Assembly (NCBI GenBank): GCA_028023455.1
Contig: JAQFVV010012546.1
Span: 575,501 to 639,500 of the forward strand
Direction of reading: 5' to 3'
DNA from: Epiperipatus broadwayi
Lineage: Eukaryota > Onychophora > Udeonychophora > Euonychophora > Peripatidae
DNA: 64,000 nucleotides
A model generated the notes under the pieces. It did not search any database. It was not told the origin of the DNA and saw only the letters and a list, made by a program, of their open reading frames with translations. The position numbers were made by a program, and so were the translations under genes. Positions 60,456 through 64,000 of the stretch are shown here, one piece after another (the stretch's first letter is position 1; every line of letters begins with the position of its first letter).

Positions 60456-61129
60456 GTTTTACAAATATATATTTATTTAGTCATTGGTATTTCAATATTT
60501 AAATTCAAATTTAGAAATAACTTTTATGGGCATGAAACTGGTATCAGTTTTTGTCACTTTCCAACAATAAATATTATTTACTTCATGGTCCTTAATTCTG
60601 TTTCTTTTAAACTTCTGTTTAGCTAATTTACTGAAAGTGCTAAAATTAAAATCTATAATGAAAGTACATTAACTAGTTGAATTTTTTTTTAGCAATTTCT
60701 AAACATTGGTAATAGATAATGACTATTTAATATGAGCATAATTTATGTGATTTTTGTGTTGTGAATGTCCTTTTGTCTTCTGATGTTTTTTTCCAGAATA
60801 ACATGATTTGGAAAAATAATAGCATTACTATTTATTTAACATGTAGATCTTTGGGATCAAAAAATTCTTAAAATTAGAACTACTAAAAATTCTATCTTGG
60901 TAATGTTTGTCTTCATTAAGATTCTTATTTATTATACAATTCATACATTTATCTTAGAAACCTTCAAAATTTTACTTCCATTTGTTATCAATATATGGAA
61001 CCACTTGCAACTTGTACAATTTTTAAGTGTTAATTTAGAGAAGACTACATTTTGAATAATTCTTATTATAAATTTATTTATTTATTTTATTTTATGCAAT
61101 TCTACAAAACCATTAACTACACTTCTTTT
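60456..61129. other. AT-rich stretch, nothing recognised
   Basis: No coding, RNA or repeat signal recognised. Confidence 0.4.
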
Positions 61130-61891
61130 TAATTTTAACATTTTGCATGCCCGATTCATTTAAAAGTGAAGTGGCTTGATGTCACTCTAAATTGGTCACT
61201 TTTTGTACTACGATTACGATTTTGTGCTTGTTTTAAAGATTAAAAAAAGTTCTGTAAGATTATGCCCTCTCTTGAATTATTTTACAAGTAAAAAATCAAT
61301 AAAAATGACCTTATACATCTAACAAAGAAAAAATAATGCCCCTTCTTAAATCTGATTGGCTGTTAAATTCTGACAACAAAGAAAATGGCTGTCAAAAACT
61401 AAAGAGTTACGATTTTTTTTGTTTCATTTCGAAAATGATAAACAAATTTTTAGACCATTTTAACAGTATTTTTGACAAATTATAAATAATTTTGATAAAA
61501 TATGCTAAAAATAAAATTATTTTAGAAAAATAGTTAAGACTTTAGCAAAAATTGTTTATTTATCACAATGTACTTATCGCAACATAAAAGTGGGAAGAAA
61601 TCATGATGTCAGGAAACCTTTTTGGTTGGTGAGTGACGTTTCTTTTAATTTCCACCGCTATCGAATATTTTTCTAATTATAAATCAAAATTAATTTTTGT
61701 AAAAACTTTCATTCACTTTCATAATCTGACAAATTATTAATATACTTTTTTAAATGAAACTAAAGTGAATATAATATTAAAAAGATGAATATATTTTGAC
61801 CGTTTGATCATTAAATTTGTGAATTGACCAATTAAAAATTTAGACTTTTACCTCACTCAGCCAATAATATAATTAGCAGTTTAAGGGTTAA
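61130..61891. mobile_element. piggyBac-type MITE, second copy
   Basis: Homologous to 56050-56802 from about 61175 to the right end, where GCAGTTTAAGGG is followed by TTAA (61888-61891). The left terminus is degraded; no clear TTAACCC. Internal indels relative to the first copy. Confidence 0.75.
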
Positions 61892-64000
61892 TTATAGTTA
61901 TAATTTATTATTTCATAGATTTACAAAATTAATTATTTTCCCCTTATTTTTAAAGTTCTAAAATATTGACATATTACATTATGACTATTAAAAAAAGTAT
62001 ATTTTATTTGAAAATAATTTAAAATATTATTTTCTCTTCTTATTTTAATTTCAACAAATATAATTTATAATAAAAAAATACATTTTATTTTGATAAATAA
62101 ACTAAAAAATTGGGTGTAAATGTTTTTTTAAATATACTAAAAAAAAAAAAAAAAAACACTTTTTTTTTTTTTTTACCTAAGAAGTTATTATTTGTCAAGA
62201 ACACATGCTTAGTTAGTCAATATTATTTTTTTGTAATAAATACATATACAATTTACTTTTTTATTTAGTAAAGTAATAGTGATTAATCTTTTTTTTAATG
62301 TGATATCTTAAATAGTAGACAGATGCAGTATTAAAACTATAATTTGGAAATATATTTTCCAATATATTTTAGCATTGATCAATACATTTGACACACATTT
62401 ACACACCATCACATACATAAATAATAAATAGTTTTAAGTAATCAAATTAATTGAACTGACATTGTCAATGCCTGAGATATAATTCCATTTGTTTTACTTA
62501 GTTAACCAAATTGTATTTTGAAAACTATGTCTGTTCATTATTTAAGATTTCATTTAAAAAAAAAAAAAGTTAAACACTATTACTTTATTAAATAAATAAT
62601 AAATTATATTTGTTTTTATTATAAAAAAAAATAAGTGTCTCTATGTCAATGTGTGTCAAATGTCTTATAGGAAAGTTCTCACATTAGAAGAAGTGAGAAA
62701 CTATTTATTTAGAGAATTATCAAGTTTTATGATTATTTATGATGTCCTAGATTTCTTGTCAATGTTTCAATAATGCAGTTGATTTGTTTACATTAGGAAT
62801 TGCTTTATACCAAAAGTAAACATTGAATATAAATAGATTCTATGGAATTTAAATTTACCAAGATAAAATAGACAATAAAATGGAAGAAAATTGACCTGAA
62901 TCATGACATAATTCTATACATGAATGTAAACTATTTAAAGAATTATAGAAAAATCAGTAAACTTTATTTTTCATGTGACTTATTGACAAGGATTTTATCT
63001 ACATATTTGAACCATGCTCAGAATTTGTTTGCAGCAGACTTGGTCTTGTTTTATAAGATTATGTAAATAAAAAAAGATGAAAAGTACATTCTTATCTGTT
63101 TTCATTATTTATAGAATTTGTCACCATAATATAATATTCTGTTAGTGAAACAACAAAATTGGTTAATTCTTTTCTTTGATAAAATCATTAATAAATAATT
63201 TGAATCATAATGTTAATTTAGACATAGAAATAAATGACAAATATACATTTTTAGATTTATCTATAATCAGAAAATCTATATTAGTTAATCTCATTCCACA
63301 TCAACCTATGCATGTGCATTATAAGTATTATCATTATCATATCTAATTTTTCCAGTAGTGCAGCTACCAATATGCAGAGCTTTGCATCATCATATCAAAA
63401 AAAATCAGTCCAGATAAATTCAAATAAATTAAAGCAGATATTAAAATTTCATGAATACAATGAAAGATATTTTGTTGACATGATGTTATTAGAAGTTTTT
63501 TATTTTAGCTGTAGTGTGGGTTTTTTAAATATTTATTTAGAATTTTTTATATTATTTTTACATTAGCATATATTAAAATTTCTTCTTAACAATCATTTAA
63601 AAAAAAAAAAAACACTTGATATGTTTGAAACCAAATGAATAATGTTAAATATATATATTTTTAATGTTCTGTCTAATAGTTTTTACTCTCTTTCACTCTT
63701 GTGTGCCTTTTTTTAAATCTTCTATAGGCAAACCAAAAGGTTATTCTTATATAATTAATTAATATTAATTCCAGTTTTTTTTCCTAAGTAAGTGTATCTG
63801 ACAATTTAAATTAGTAGTAAAAAATTTGACCAAATATTCAAATAGATTCCACTTCATTAACAATTGTTTTAGGTATCCTTTTTTCATTTTAAATACATCA
63901 TAGCTTTTTATTCATTCATATTTGTCTTTATTTACAAATTTTTCTTGTTTATTTATTTAATAAAAGATCATTTTATTATAATAGTATGTTTTTTGTGGCT
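61892..64000. other. AT-rich stretch to window end, nothing recognised
   Basis: Includes an A18...T16 hairpin at about 62141-62175. An 84-codon open frame (63312-63566) is AT-driven with no match. Confidence 0.4.

Overview
This window looks like intergenic or intronic DNA from an animal nuclear genome, probably an invertebrate. It is extremely AT-rich (roughly three quarters A+T by eye) and full of A/T homopolymers and (AT)n runs. I find no intact host gene and no bacterial features. The lineage cannot be fixed from sequence alone; the evidence for an animal is the mix of decayed RTE and Penelope-like (PLE) retroelements, a mariner, a Gypsy-type integrase, piggyBac-type MITEs and tRNA-derived SINEs. 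Nearly all short open frames are AT-rich noise, antisense shadows of repeats or fragments of mobile elements.

Layout. 1-5 kb: a composite tRNA-related repeat cut by the window edge, a Gypsy-type integrase relic (minus strand), a foldback repeat and a tRNA-Gly-derived SINE with perfect target-site duplications (TSDs). 5-9 kb: foldback repeats in AT-rich sequence. 9.4-13.75 kb: a decayed L1-like LINE (ORF1 zinc knuckle, endonuclease, linker), broken by a 672 bp compound microsatellite and a foldback insertion, with its endonuclease segment duplicated in tandem. 14-20 kb: two type-2 SINEs, more foldback repeats and a minisatellite. 24-28 kb: two long palindromes with TSDs. 31.5-37.8 kb: a palindrome carrying a hammerhead-ribozyme-like motif, a decayed Penelope-like reverse transcriptase with a GIY-YIG-like tail, more foldback copies and a TIR element. 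38-44.4 kb: a cluster of foldback repeats, then a full-length but broken RTE LINE. 45.8-46.3 kb: a second, weaker Penelope-like relic. 48.4-53 kb: a second copy of the composite repeat, an internally deleted mariner and a 1 kb TIR element. 54-62 kb: a 5'-truncated LINE insertion with an open frame and perfect TSD, a SINE and two piggyBac-type MITEs.

How the parts fit. The SINE TSDs start with A-rich AAARR-like strings, as expected for L1-type endonuclease, and L1-like LINE pieces are present at 10-13.7 and 54 kb. The foldback families have 11-15 bp TSDs, unlike the short fixed-length TSDs of most DNA-transposon MITEs. Several contain CTGANGA...GAAAC, the conserved strands of a hammerhead ribozyme core. 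Penelope-like elements are known to carry hammerhead motifs and are present here as relics. My main inference is that the foldback families are non-autonomous, PLE-associated retroelements. This is not proven: a full hammerhead fold is visible only in part, and only in one family.
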